From: JANYJJ01 sp031386065
Lineage (GTDB): Bacteria > Pseudomonadota > Gammaproteobacteria > Burkholderiales > Burkholderiaceae_C
Assembly: GCA_031386065.1 (NCBI GenBank)
Contig: JANNBZ010000016.1
Coordinates: forward strand, 1 to 9,503
Length of the DNA: 9,503 bases
Direction: 5' to 3'
A program made the translations under genes and the position numbers. The notes under the pieces were generated by a model, which had not been told where the DNA came from, made no database searches, and was given only the letters and a program-made list of their open reading frames with translations. Positions 1 to 5,794 of this stretch are shown one piece after another (the stretch's first letter is position 1; every line of letters begins with the position of its first letter).

Positions 1-211
1 GCAGCAGGCCGGCGCCCACGTTCAGCAGCGTGCTCTTACCGCAGCCGGTGGGGCCGACCACGGCGACGAACTCGCCCGCACCCACGGTGAGGTCGACATC
101 GCGCACAGCGGTGTAGCGCTGGCTCGCGTCGTCCTTGCTGACGAAGGTGCACGACACATCGTGCAGCGCCAGCGCGGGGTCAGGGCTTGGCGTACTTGGC
201 GTATTTGGCAT
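1..211 (-). CDS. ABC transporter ATP-binding protein, NitT/TauT type (N-terminal part, runs off left edge)
   Basis: Cytoplasmic ATPase subunit expected to power the importer whose binding protein is encoded just upstream. About 70 residues are visible. They start MPNTPSTPSP, continue through a first beta-strand region (LALHDVSCTF) and reach a perfect Walker A motif, GPTGCGKST, at residues 53-61, followed by TLLNVGAGLL. The signature, Walker B and H-loop lie outside the window. The start is the first in-frame ATG (complement of 209-211). It lies inside the 3' end of the binding-protein gene, so the two genes overlap by 32 nt in different frames. No clear Shine-Dalgarno precedes it, which suggests translational coupling. 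The spacing of VRDVDLTVGAGEFVAVVG before Walker A is typical of the NitT/TauT/SsuB branch. The substrate cannot be told. The ATPase assignment is sure; the exact start is less so. Confidence 0.9.
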   Translation of the reverse strand, partial: MPNTPSTPSPDPALALHDVSCTFVSKDDASQRYTAVRDVDLTVGAGEFVAVVGPTGCGKSTLLNVGAGLL

Positions 212-1223
212 TCGCGCGCTTGGCAAAGTCGTTGGTGTAGATCGCCGCCAGGTCGATCTTGGCCGCAGCAATCTCCGGGTCGATGCTGGCCAGCGCGCGG
301 CGCGCGGTTTCCGGGCCGGCGTCGGGGAACATGCCGTCGACCGAGAGCGCGCCCTTCGCGGCCAGGAAGGCGTCGACATACACCGCGCGGTCGCCGAGCA
401 GATAGCTCTCGGGCACGGCCTTGATGATGTCGCCCGCGCCGGCCTGCTGAATCCATTGGTTGGCGCGCACGATGGCGTTGGCCAGCGCCTGCGCGGTGGC
501 CGGGTTCTTGTCGATGAAGCTCTGCGGCGCGTACAGGCAGGCGGCTGGCATCGGGCCGCCGAAAATGCGGTCGGCCTCGGCCACCACGCGGGTGTCGGTG
601 ATCACCTTCATGTCGCCCGAGCGCAGCAGCAGCGTGATCACCGGGTCGAGGTTGCTCATCGCATCGATCTGCCCCGAACGCATGGCGGCCACCGCGCCGC
701 TGCCCGCGCCCACGCCGACGATGGACACGTCGCCCGGCTTCAGCCCGGCCTTGGCGAGCACGAAGTTGGCCAGCACATTGGTCGACGAACCCGGCGCGGT
801 GACGCCGAGCTTCTTGCCCTTCAGGTCGGCCACGCTCTTGAAGTTGGGCATCGTCTTCGGATTGAAGCCCAGCACGATCTGCGGCGCGCGGCCCTGCAGC
901 ACGAAGGCGCGCAGGCGCTGGCCCTTGACCTGCATGTTGATGGTGTGCTCGAAGGCACCCGACACCACGTCGGCACTGCCGCCAATCATGGCCTGCAAGG
1001 CGCGTGAGCCGCCGGCGAAGTCGGCGATGGTCAGCTCCAGCCCCTCGGCCTTGAAGTAGCCCAGGCTCTCGGCAATTGTCAGCGGCAGGTAATACAGCAG
1101 GTTCTTGCCGCCTACCGCCAGCGTGAGCTTGGGTTTTTCCAGCGTTTGCGCGTGGCTCCAGCGCGGCAGCGCGAGCGAGGCACCCAGGGCGGGCAAGGCG
1201 ATGAGAGCGGTTCGGCGTTGCAT
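180..1223 (-). CDS. ABC transporter substrate-binding protein, NMT1/THI5-like (NitT/TauT family)
   Basis: Periplasmic solute receptor of an ABC importer, 347 residues. Residues 1-25 form a signal peptide: MQRR start, hydrophobic core with alanine and leucine, and a likely cleavage after SHA (A25). The paired arginines give only a weak Tat-like look. The mature part shows the family pattern: LLYYLPLTIAESLGYFKAEG at 42-61, GGSRALQAMIGGSADVVSGA at 71-90, then a second-lobe start KGKKLGVTAPGSSTNVLANF and SGQIDAMSNLDPVITLL. These match nitrate/sulfonate/taurine and thiamine-precursor receptors, but none fixes the ligand. The length is usual for the family. The C-terminus is a small alanine-lysine-tyrosine repeat (AKYAKYAKP) whose DNA also encodes the start of the downstream ATPase. 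It is the first gene of a leftward operon and is divergent from the SDR gene across a 106-bp gap. A weak GGAA lies 7 nt before the ATG. Confidence 0.93.
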   Translation of the reverse strand: MQRRTALIALPALGASLALPRWSHAQTLEKPKLTLAVGGKNLLYYLPLTIAESLGYFKAEGLELTIADFAGGSRALQAMIGGSADVVSGAFEHTINMQVKGQRLRAFVLQGRAPQIVLGFNPKTMPNFKSVADLKGKKLGVTAPGSSTNVLANFVLAKAGLKPGDVSIVGVGAGSGAVAAMRSGQIDAMSNLDPVITLLLRSGDMKVITDTRVVAEADRIFGGPMPAACLYAPQSFIDKNPATAQALANAIVRANQWIQQAGAGDIIKAVPESYLLGDRAVYVDAFLAAKGALSVDGMFPDAGPETARRALASIDPEIAAAKIDLAAIYTNDFAKRANAKYAKYAKP

Positions 1224-1329
1224 GGTGCGATTCCGGCGTTGGACGTGCCGGCGAATCTAGCAGCCCACACCACTTCGCGCCTCGTGGGGAACACGCAGTC
1301 CTGTCACGTGCCAGCGGCACAATGCGCGC
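1224..1329. promoter_or_regulatory. Divergent intergenic region between binding protein and SDR genes
   Basis: This 106-bp gap must carry the promoters of both the leftward ABC operon and the rightward SDR gene. It contains a perfect inverted repeat, GTGCC-AGC-GGCAC, at 1308-1320, overlapping a CACGTG palindrome at 1305-1310. It also has a near-direct repeat: ACGTGCCGGCG at 1243-1253 and ACGTGCCAGCG at 1306-1316, 10 of 11 matching and 63 bp apart. No convincing -35/-10 pair was found on either strand. A regulatory role is inferred from position and symmetry only. Confidence 0.35.
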
Positions 1330-2073
1330 ATGAAAACCGTCTTGATCACTGGTGCCAGCCGTGGCATCGGCGCGGCCACCGTGCTGGCCTGTGCGCGCCA
1401 GGGCCACGCGGTGGCAGTGAACTTCACGCGCGACGCGGCGGCCGCCCACGCGGTGGTGCAGGCGGCGCGCGCACTCGGCGTGCCGGCGCTGGCGCTGCAG
1501 GCCGACGTGGCCGACGAGGCGCAGGTGCTGGCGATGTTCGCCCGCATCGACGCGCAGATGCCGCCGCTGAGCGGCTTGGTCAACAACGCCGGCGTGGTCG
1601 ACGTGGCGGCGCGGCTGGACGCGATGACGATGGCGCGCTGGCAGCGCCTCTTCGCGGTCAATGTGTTCGGCAGTTTTCTGTGTGCGCGCGAAGCGGTGCT
1701 GAGGATGTCGACACGGCACGGTCACGCGGGCGGCGCCATCGTCAACCTGTCATCGGCGGCGGCGCGGCTGGGCTCGCCGGGCATCTACGTTGACTACGCC
1801 GCCAGCAAGGCCGCCATCGACACCTTCACGCTCGGCCTGGCGCGCGAGGTGGCGGCCGAGGGCATTCGCGTCAACGCGGTGCGCCCCGGCATCATCGACA
1901 CCGACATCCACGCCAGCGGCGGCATGGCGGATCGGGTGCACGACATGGCCGCACAGTTGCCGATGCAACGCGCCGGCAGCGCCGACGAAGTGGCGCAGGC
2001 CATCGTCTGGCTTCTGTCCGACGCAGCCAGCTACACCACCGGCGCGCTGCTCGACGTGGCCGGCGGGCGCTGA
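1330..2073 (+). CDS. SDR family NAD(P)-dependent oxidoreductase (YgfF/glucose-dehydrogenase-like)
   Basis: Classical short-chain dehydrogenase/reductase of 247 residues, the normal size, with a single Rossmann domain. The cofactor motif TGASRGIG is at 7-14 and the structural NNAG at 85-88. The catalytic set is N111, S142 (in VNLSSAAA), Y156 and K160 (YAASK). The stretch RLGSPGIYVDYAASKAAID and the C-terminal PMQRAGSADEVAQAIVWLLS closely resemble E. coli YgfF as recalled. The cofactor could be NADPH, since arginine R11 sits in the glycine loop, but this is not certain. The substrate is unknown; FabG-like paralogues in this group act on varied ketones and alcohols. The ATG at 1330 gives a start two residues before the first beta-strand. 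No Shine-Dalgarno is visible, so the message may be leaderless or have a very short leader. The gene is followed after 15 nt by the TrhA-like gene, probably co-transcribed. Confidence 0.93.
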   Translation: MKTVLITGASRGIGAATVLACARQGHAVAVNFTRDAAAAHAVVQAARALGVPALALQADVADEAQVLAMFARIDAQMPPLSGLVNNAGVVDVAARLDAMTMARWQRLFAVNVFGSFLCAREAVLRMSTRHGHAGGAIVNLSSAAARLGSPGIYVDYAASKAAIDTFTLGLAREVAAEGIRVNAVRPGIIDTDIHASGGMADRVHDMAAQLPMQRAGSADEVAQAIVWLLSDAASYTTGALLDVAGGR

Positions 2074-2088
2074 ACCGAGAACTTGCGC

Positions 2089-2748
2089 ATGAAGGCAACC
2101 ACGCTTCCGATGGACCGCCCGCAAACGCGCGGCGAAGAGGTCGCCAACAGCATCAGCCACGGCATCGGCTTCTTGCTGGCGGTGGCGGCGCTGCCGGTGC
2201 TGGTGAGCGCCTGCGTGGCGCGCGGCGGGCTGGCCATCAACGTGGTGGCGGTGTGCGTGTTCGCGGCCACGATGATGCTGCTGTACGGGTCGTCCACGCT
2301 GTACCACGCGCTGCCGGCGGGCCGAGCGAAACAGGTTTTCAACAAGCTCGACCACGCGGCGATCTACCTCTTCATCGCCGGCAGCTACACGCCGTTCGCT
2401 CTCGGTGCGCTGCACGGCGGCTGGGGCTGGTCGCTGTTCGGCGTGGTCTGGGGCCTGGCCGTGCTGGGCACGTTGGCCAAGCTGTTCAACCTGCTGCGTC
2501 ACCCGCTGTGGTCGACCGGCCTTTACGTCGCGATGGGCTGGCTGGTGGTGGTGGCGGCGGTGCCGCTGATCGAACGTGTCTCCAGCGCCGGGCTGACGTT
2601 GCTGGTGGCCGGCGGCTTGCTGTACACGCTGGGCGCGGTGGTGTTCCTGTTCGACTCGCGTGTGCGCTACGCGCACCTGGTGTGGCACCTGTTCGTGATG
2701 GGCGGCAGCGCCTGCCATTTCTTCGCGGCGCTGTGGCACGCGCAGTGA
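2089..2748 (+). CDS. trhA: Hemolysin III / TrhA family membrane protein (PAQR superfamily)
   Basis: Inner-membrane protein with seven predicted hydrophobic segments over 219 residues, the usual size. The family is named after Bacillus cereus hemolysin III. It belongs to the PAQR superfamily, and bacterial members have been linked to membrane lipid and energy homeostasis rather than to proven cytolysis. Conserved PAQR positions are visible: EEVANSISHGIGF at 16-28, SSTLYHALP at 68-76 (S69, H73), NKLDHAAIYLFIAGSYTPF at 85-103 (D88), and HLVWHLFVMGGSACHFFA at 196-213 (H196, H200, H210). Together these make up the buried Ser/Asp/His metal site. The start chosen is the ATG at 2089, with a weak GAGA 9 nt upstream. 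An in-frame TTG at 2083 and an ATG at 2110 are alternatives. It follows the SDR gene by 15 nt and converges on rlpA with only 19 bp between the two stops. Confidence 0.93.
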   Translation: MKATTLPMDRPQTRGEEVANSISHGIGFLLAVAALPVLVSACVARGGLAINVVAVCVFAATMMLLYGSSTLYHALPAGRAKQVFNKLDHAAIYLFIAGSYTPFALGALHGGWGWSLFGVVWGLAVLGTLAKLFNLLRHPLWSTGLYVAMGWLVVVAAVPLIERVSSAGLTLLVAGGLLYTLGAVVFLFDSRVRYAHLVWHLFVMGGSACHFFAALWHAQ

Positions 2749-2767
2749 CGCTGTACCTCTTCCGTGT

Positions 2768-3751
2768 TCAGCGCCGCTCGACCACCACCGGCACCAATTG
2801 CAGCGCTTCGCGCACGCGCTGCGCCACGCCTTGCGCTTCATCGCGGCTGGCGTACGGGCCGGCTTGCAGGCGAAAGGCCGTCGGGTCGCTGAACACCGCC
2901 AGCAGCGGCGCCAGCCACGCCACGTCGGCCACCACGCGCCGTTGAAACGTGTCGGCCCCGTCGCGCTGGCTGAAGGCACCGAGCTGCACCCAGAAGCCGC
3001 GCGCCGGTGCGGTGGGCGGCACCGGTGATGGCGAGATCGCGGGCGACGCGGCAACCATCACTTCGACGTCGGCCGCCGGCAGCGGCGGTGGCTCGGGCGC
3101 GAGCACCGGCGGCGCGACCGGAGGGGCTTGCGCCAGCACCGGTGCGCCTCGCCGCCACGCGCCAGTGCGAATGTCGTCGAAGGTGATTCGTTCCAGCTCT
3201 ACGGGCGCCACGCCGCGCAGCACACCGAGCTTCAGCGCGGCGGTGTAGCTGAGGTCGATGATGCGGCCGGCATGAAACGGCCCGCGGTCGTTCACGCGCA
3301 GCGTCACCTCGCGGCCATTGGCCGGGTTGCGCACCCGCACATAGCTGGGCAGCGGCAGGGTCGGGTGCGCCGCGGTCATCGCGTACATGTCGTAGACCTC
3401 GCCGCTCGCCGTGCGCCGCCCGTGAAATTTGCGGCCGTACCACGACGCCATGCCGCGCTGGCTGAATGGCCGGTCCTGCGTCAGCGGCACATAGCTCTGG
3501 CCCAGCACTGCGTACGGCTTGTTCGGCCCGCCGATGCGGATCGGCTCCAGCGTCGGTTCGGCGTCTGGCACGGCGGCCAGGTGGGGCGGCGGGCTGGCGT
3601 CGGCGCCGTCGCGGTCGGGAGACGCTGCCGGGCGCGTCGGCCGGGCATCGCCGGCGGGCGGTGTGCTGGCGCAGCCGGCCAGCAACAGAACCGATGCGAA
3701 GGTCGCCCAGCCTGCGAGCCGGGCCGTTCGGGGAAGTGACTGTGCCGCCAT
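2768..3751 (-). CDS. rlpA: Septal ring lytic transglycosylase RlpA family lipoprotein
   Basis: Outer-membrane lipoprotein that binds denuded peptidoglycan at the septum and, in some species, cleaves glycan strands. It has 327 residues. A lipoprotein signal with lipobox LLAGC puts the lipidated cysteine at residue 27. A low-complexity Pro/Ala/Asp linker follows. The double-psi beta-barrel domain spans about 95-195 (GMASWYGRKFHGRRTASGEVY, RVNDRGPFHAGRIIDLS). Its E118, H129 and D155 have the same spacing as the Glu-His-Asp set reported for Pseudomonas aeruginosa RlpA, so lytic activity is plausible. A second proline-rich linker occupies about 205-250. A C-terminal SPOR domain begins at FWVQLGAFSQRDGADTF (253-269). 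It lies 54 nt downstream of the GST gene on the same strand, not beside rodA/dacA as in many genomes. A 9-bp tandem repeat sits just upstream of the start, and no strong Shine-Dalgarno is visible. Confidence 0.95.
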   Translation of the reverse strand: MAAQSLPRTARLAGWATFASVLLLAGCASTPPAGDARPTRPAASPDRDGADASPPPHLAAVPDAEPTLEPIRIGGPNKPYAVLGQSYVPLTQDRPFSQRGMASWYGRKFHGRRTASGEVYDMYAMTAAHPTLPLPSYVRVRNPANGREVTLRVNDRGPFHAGRIIDLSYTAALKLGVLRGVAPVELERITFDDIRTGAWRRGAPVLAQAPPVAPPVLAPEPPPLPAADVEVMVAASPAISPSPVPPTAPARGFWVQLGAFSQRDGADTFQRRVVADVAWLAPLLAVFSDPTAFRLQAGPYASRDEAQGVAQRVREALQLVPVVVERR

Positions 3752-3760
3752 GGCGCGAGT

Positions 3761-3778
3761 GTCGCCGCAGTCGCCGCA
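3761..3778. repeat. Two tandem copies of a 9-bp unit upstream of rlpA
   Basis: GTCGCCGCA occurs twice head to tail, followed by GTCA, in the 54-bp gap between the GST stop and the rlpA start. On the rlpA strand it reads as repeated TGCGGCGAC. It may be slippage-derived and of no function. It occupies the place where a ribosome binding site would be expected for rlpA. Confidence 0.5.
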
Positions 3779-3805
3779 GTCAGTTCTGCGGGTGCTTACA
3801 GCAAG

Positions 3806-4483
3806 TCAAGTTTGTGGCGCACCGACCTGGCGACTCGGATCGGCCTTCGTGAAGGCGTCGAGTTGCTCGCAGGCCGCCATGATGCGCATGACCGTCGGGA
3901 TGCCAGCGACTTCGATCTTGAAGATGCGCATCACCACCACGATGCTGGCCAGGCAGATGTCGGCGAGGGTCGGCGTGTCGCCATGGCAGAAGGTGCCCGT
4001 TTGCGGTTCGTTGGCCAGGCGCTGCTCCAGCGCCAGCAGGCCGGTGCTGAACCAGTGGATCTGCCAGGCGCGCCATGCGGCGTCGTCGAAGTGGCCAGCG
4101 GTCGTCAGGTACTTCTTCACCCTCGGCGTGATCAGCGGATGCGTATCGGCCGCCAGCATTGCCGCCAGCGACCGCACCCGCGCCCGGCCGTGGGCGTCAG
4201 CGGGCAACAAGGGCGGCGCAGCGTAGGTCTCGTCAAGAAATTCCAGGATGGCCAGCGACTGCGTCAGCGGTGTCGGTGGTTGCCCGGGGTCGCGGTCAAC
4301 CAAAGCCGGAATCGCACCCATCGGGTTGATCTTCAGGAAGGCATCGCTGCGCTGCTCGCCGGCATCGAGGTTGACGTTGTGTTCCTGCGGCTGAACGCCC
4401 TTCAGGTTGAAGGCAACGCGGACCCGGTAGGTTGCCGAGGTTCGCCAGAAGGAGAAGAGTTCGAAGCGTGCGGGATCGGTCAT
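3806..4483 (-). CDS. Zeta-type glutathione S-transferase, maleylacetoacetate isomerase family
   Basis: Cytosolic glutathione-dependent enzyme of 225 residues. Zeta GSTs isomerise maleylacetoacetate or maleylpyruvate in aromatic acid breakdown, or dehalogenate alpha-haloacids. The N-terminal thioredoxin-like domain has RTSATYRVRVAFNLKG at 14-29, aligned with the zeta motif SSCxxRVRIAL. S16 falls on the second, catalytic serine, but the zeta cysteine is replaced by A17. INPMGAIPAL at 52-61 holds the cis-proline (P59), and QSLAILEFLDE at 75-85 binds glutathione. The helical domain shows DTHPLITPRVKKYL at 113-126 and the folding box TLADICLAS at 172-180, both MaiA-like. The start at 4483 is set by a perfect AGGAGG 4 nt upstream. 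No homogentisate or gentisate pathway gene is in view, so the substrate is open. It is divergent from a TetR gene and lies upstream of rlpA. Confidence 0.9.
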   Translation of the reverse strand: MTDPARFELFSFWRTSATYRVRVAFNLKGVQPQEHNVNLDAGEQRSDAFLKINPMGAIPALVDRDPGQPPTPLTQSLAILEFLDETYAAPPLLPADAHGRARVRSLAAMLAADTHPLITPRVKKYLTTAGHFDDAAWRAWQIHWFSTGLLALEQRLANEPQTGTFCHGDTPTLADICLASIVVVMRIFKIEVAGIPTVMRIMAACEQLDAFTKADPSRQVGAPQT

Positions 4484-4487
4484 GCGG

Positions 4488-4493
4488 CCTCCT
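4488..4493 (-). promoter_or_regulatory. Shine-Dalgarno AGGAGG for the GST gene
   Basis: A full AGGAGG on the minus strand lies 4 nt before the ATG at 4483. It fixes the GST start and rules out the longer open frame that extends through the opposite strand of the TetR gene. Confidence 0.8.
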
Positions 4494-4529
4494 GATGGGG
4501 TCTGGTCGAGTCGGTCCGCAATGTATCGC

Positions 4530-5165
4530 ATGCCGAAGAAGTCCGCAGTCCCTGAAGTCCCGACACAGCCGCCCGGTCGGCCCAGAAGTTTCGATTCGGA
4601 TGCAGCCTTGTGCGTGGCGATCGATGTGTTCTGGCAGCGCGGCTTCGAGGCCACATCGCTGGACGACCTCGGCCGCGCGACGGGCCTCAGCCGATCAAGC
4701 TTGTATGCATGCTTCGGGTCGCAGCATGCCTTGCTGATGGCGGCAGTTCGGCTGTACGCCGACGAGCGCTTTGCTGCGCTTTCCGAACATGCCGCTTCGC
4801 ATCCCGACCCGCGCGCCGCCGTGCAGCGCATGCTTGCGACCATCGCCGACGTCGACGGCGGGCCGCGCGGCTGCCTGTTCGTCAACGCGGTTGCAGAACT
4901 GGCCCCCGCAGACGACGAGCTGGTGGCGTTCGCGCGGGTCCATACCGCGCGGGTCGGTGCGCTGATGACAGCCACGCTCGTGCGTGCGGGCTGCTCCGCA
5001 CCGCAAGCCGCACCGTGCGCCGCTGCCATGCTGGCGTTGGCGATGGGTGCCACCACGCTGCGCAAGACCGACGTCTCGGCGTTGGCACTCTCGAACCTGA
5101 TGGCCCAGGCCGAACGCTTGTTGCCCTTGAAGCCGCTGACTCCCAAACCAAGAAGACGCGCATGA
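4530..5165 (+). CDS. TetR/AcrR family transcriptional regulator
   Basis: DNA-binding repressor-type protein, 211 residues from the ATG at 4530. The N-terminal TetR domain is clear: GRPRSFDSDAALCVAIDVFW at 16-35, RGFEATSLDDLGRATGLSRS at 37-56 with the helix-turn-helix at about 43-62, and SLYACFGSQHALL at 57-69. The ligand domain contains GPRGCLFVNAVAELAPADDE at 111-130, a motif common in the TetR branch that controls nearby oxidoreductases and efflux genes. The C-terminus is basic (KPRRRA). An ATG at 4521 (MYRMPKK) is an alternative. The first in-frame ATG, at 4482, overlaps the GST start codon and is unlikely. The GST gene starts 46 bp away on the other strand, so this protein probably controls that gene and itself. 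The inducer is unknown. Confidence 0.92.
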   Translation: MPKKSAVPEVPTQPPGRPRSFDSDAALCVAIDVFWQRGFEATSLDDLGRATGLSRSSLYACFGSQHALLMAAVRLYADERFAALSEHAASHPDPRAAVQRMLATIADVDGGPRGCLFVNAVAELAPADDELVAFARVHTARVGALMTATLVRAGCSAPQAAPCAAAMLALAMGATTLRKTDVSALALSNLMAQAERLLPLKPLTPKPRRRA

Positions 5166-5201
5166 CCGCAGCGGGGCGGCCTGAGGCTGCATCGTTCGGG
5201 T

Positions 5202-5232
5202 ATCAACTGATTCGCACATCAATGATTCGCAC
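5202..5232. repeat. Tandem 16/15-bp direct repeat upstream of the OhrR-like gene
   Basis: ATCAACTGATTCGCAC (5202-5217) is followed immediately by ATCAATGATTCGCAC (5218-5232), identical except for one missing base. Each copy contains a small inverted repeat (ATCA-AC-TGAT and ATCA-A-TGAT). The array ends 36 bp before the GTG start of the MarR-type regulator, in the 103-bp gap after the TetR gene. Its position suits an autoregulatory operator, but binding is inferred. Confidence 0.6.
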
Positions 5233-5268
5233 GCAAAGTGAACCGCTCTGAACTCTGCGACCCGTGCC

Positions 5269-5730
5269 GTGCCTGCGTACGAACACCTTCTGCTTGAAAA
5301 CCAGCTCTGCTTTGCGCTTTATGCCGCAACCAATGCGGTCACCCGCGCGTACCGCGAGCCGTTGAGCAAGCTGGGGCTGACGTACCCGCAGTACCTCGCG
5401 ATGCTGGTGCTGTGGGAAGACGGAACCCACACGGTCAAGGGCCTCGCCGACGCACTGCAGCTCGACTCCAGCACCTTGACGCCGTTGCTCAAGCGGCTGG
5501 AGGCGGCCGGCTGGGTCAGCCGCACGCGCGACTCGGCCGACGAGCGAATGGTGCGAATCGAGTTGACCGCTGTCGGCAGGGCGCTGCGCCGGCCGGTGGC
5601 TGCGGTTCAAAAGCTTGTCGCGTGTCGAGCCAAGTTGCCGCAAACCGATTCCGTGGCGCTGCGCAAGCAGTTGCACGCGCTTGCCGAGACCATGACCATG
5701 ACCGAGGTGGAGATTTCCCAGGCCAGGTAG
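5269..5730 (+). CDS. OhrR-type MarR family regulator, two-cysteine peroxide sensor class
   Basis: Dimeric winged-helix repressor of 153 residues, expected to respond to organic hydroperoxides. The N-terminus LLLENQLCFALYAATNAVTR matches OhrR. The sensing cysteine is C14, and Y28 and Y39 (AYREPL, YPQYLA) lie 14 and 25 residues after it, the same spacing as C15/Y29/Y40 in Bacillus subtilis OhrR. A second cysteine, C119, lies 105 residues after C14, the spacing known for C22/C127 of the two-Cys Xanthomonas OhrR. The wing and recognition region reads LQLDSSTLTPLLKRLEAAGWVSR and DSADERMVRIELT. The start is a GTG at 5269 without a visible Shine-Dalgarno; an in-frame stop at 5239-5241 limits any extension. 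The next gene, 64 bp on, is a serine hydrolase rather than ohr. The family call is firm. The peroxide response is inferred from these residues. Confidence 0.9.
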   Translation: MPAYEHLLLENQLCFALYAATNAVTRAYREPLSKLGLTYPQYLAMLVLWEDGTHTVKGLADALQLDSSTLTPLLKRLEAAGWVSRTRDSADERMVRIELTAVGRALRRPVAAVQKLVACRAKLPQTDSVALRKQLHALAETMTMTEVEISQAR

Positions 5731-5761
5731 CCGCTCGATCGGTCAACACCGTCCCACCCAT

Positions 5762-5774
5762 GCGGCTTGGCCGC
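5762..5774. promoter_or_regulatory. Short perfect inverted repeat before the serine hydrolase
   Basis: GCGGC-TTG-GCCGC lies in the 64-bp gap between the OhrR-like gene and the serine hydrolase, 20 bp before the latter's ATG. It could form a small hairpin or be a protein site. It has no T-run and is not a standard terminator. In DNA this GC-rich it may be chance. Confidence 0.25.
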
Positions 5775-5782
5775 TCAACCCG

Positions 5783-5788
5783 AAGGAG
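5783..5788 (+). promoter_or_regulatory. Shine-Dalgarno AAGGAG for the serine hydrolase
   Basis: AAGGAG lies 6 nt before the ATG at 5795 and supports that start. It is the clearest ribosome binding site among the plus-strand genes. Confidence 0.8.
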
Positions 5789-5794
5789 ACAGCA

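Noticed and set aside
1298..1320. Sigma-54-like TGGCAC element on the minus strand before the binding-protein gene
   Set aside because: The GG and GC elements are about four bases too far apart for a -24/-12 promoter.
22..1725. Long minus-strand open frame of 567 codons spanning the receptor and SDR genes
   Set aside because: It is an arginine/histidine/alanine-rich antisense or off-frame shadow in GC-rich DNA. It overlaps genes with clear motifs in other frames. Only its end touches the true ATPase region, and there in the wrong frame.
2746..2770. Possible bidirectional terminator between the convergent trhA and rlpA stops
   Set aside because: Only a 5-bp CGCTG/CAGCG pairing with a 15-nt loop and no T-run. 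Too weak to call.
1750..3054. Minus-strand open frame of 434 codons over SDR, TrhA and the rlpA end
   Set aside because: Low-complexity Arg/His/Gln composition without any domain. It is the off-frame antisense of recognised genes.
4484..5206. Upstream extension of the GST open frame to 5206
   Set aside because: The perfect AGGAGG and the MTDPARFELFSFW start at 4483 fit the family. The extension is antisense to a convincing TetR gene.
5690..5706. Tandem ACCATG units near the end of the OhrR-like gene
   Set aside because: It is simply the codons for TMTMTE inside the coding sequence. The unit is too short to mean anything by itself.
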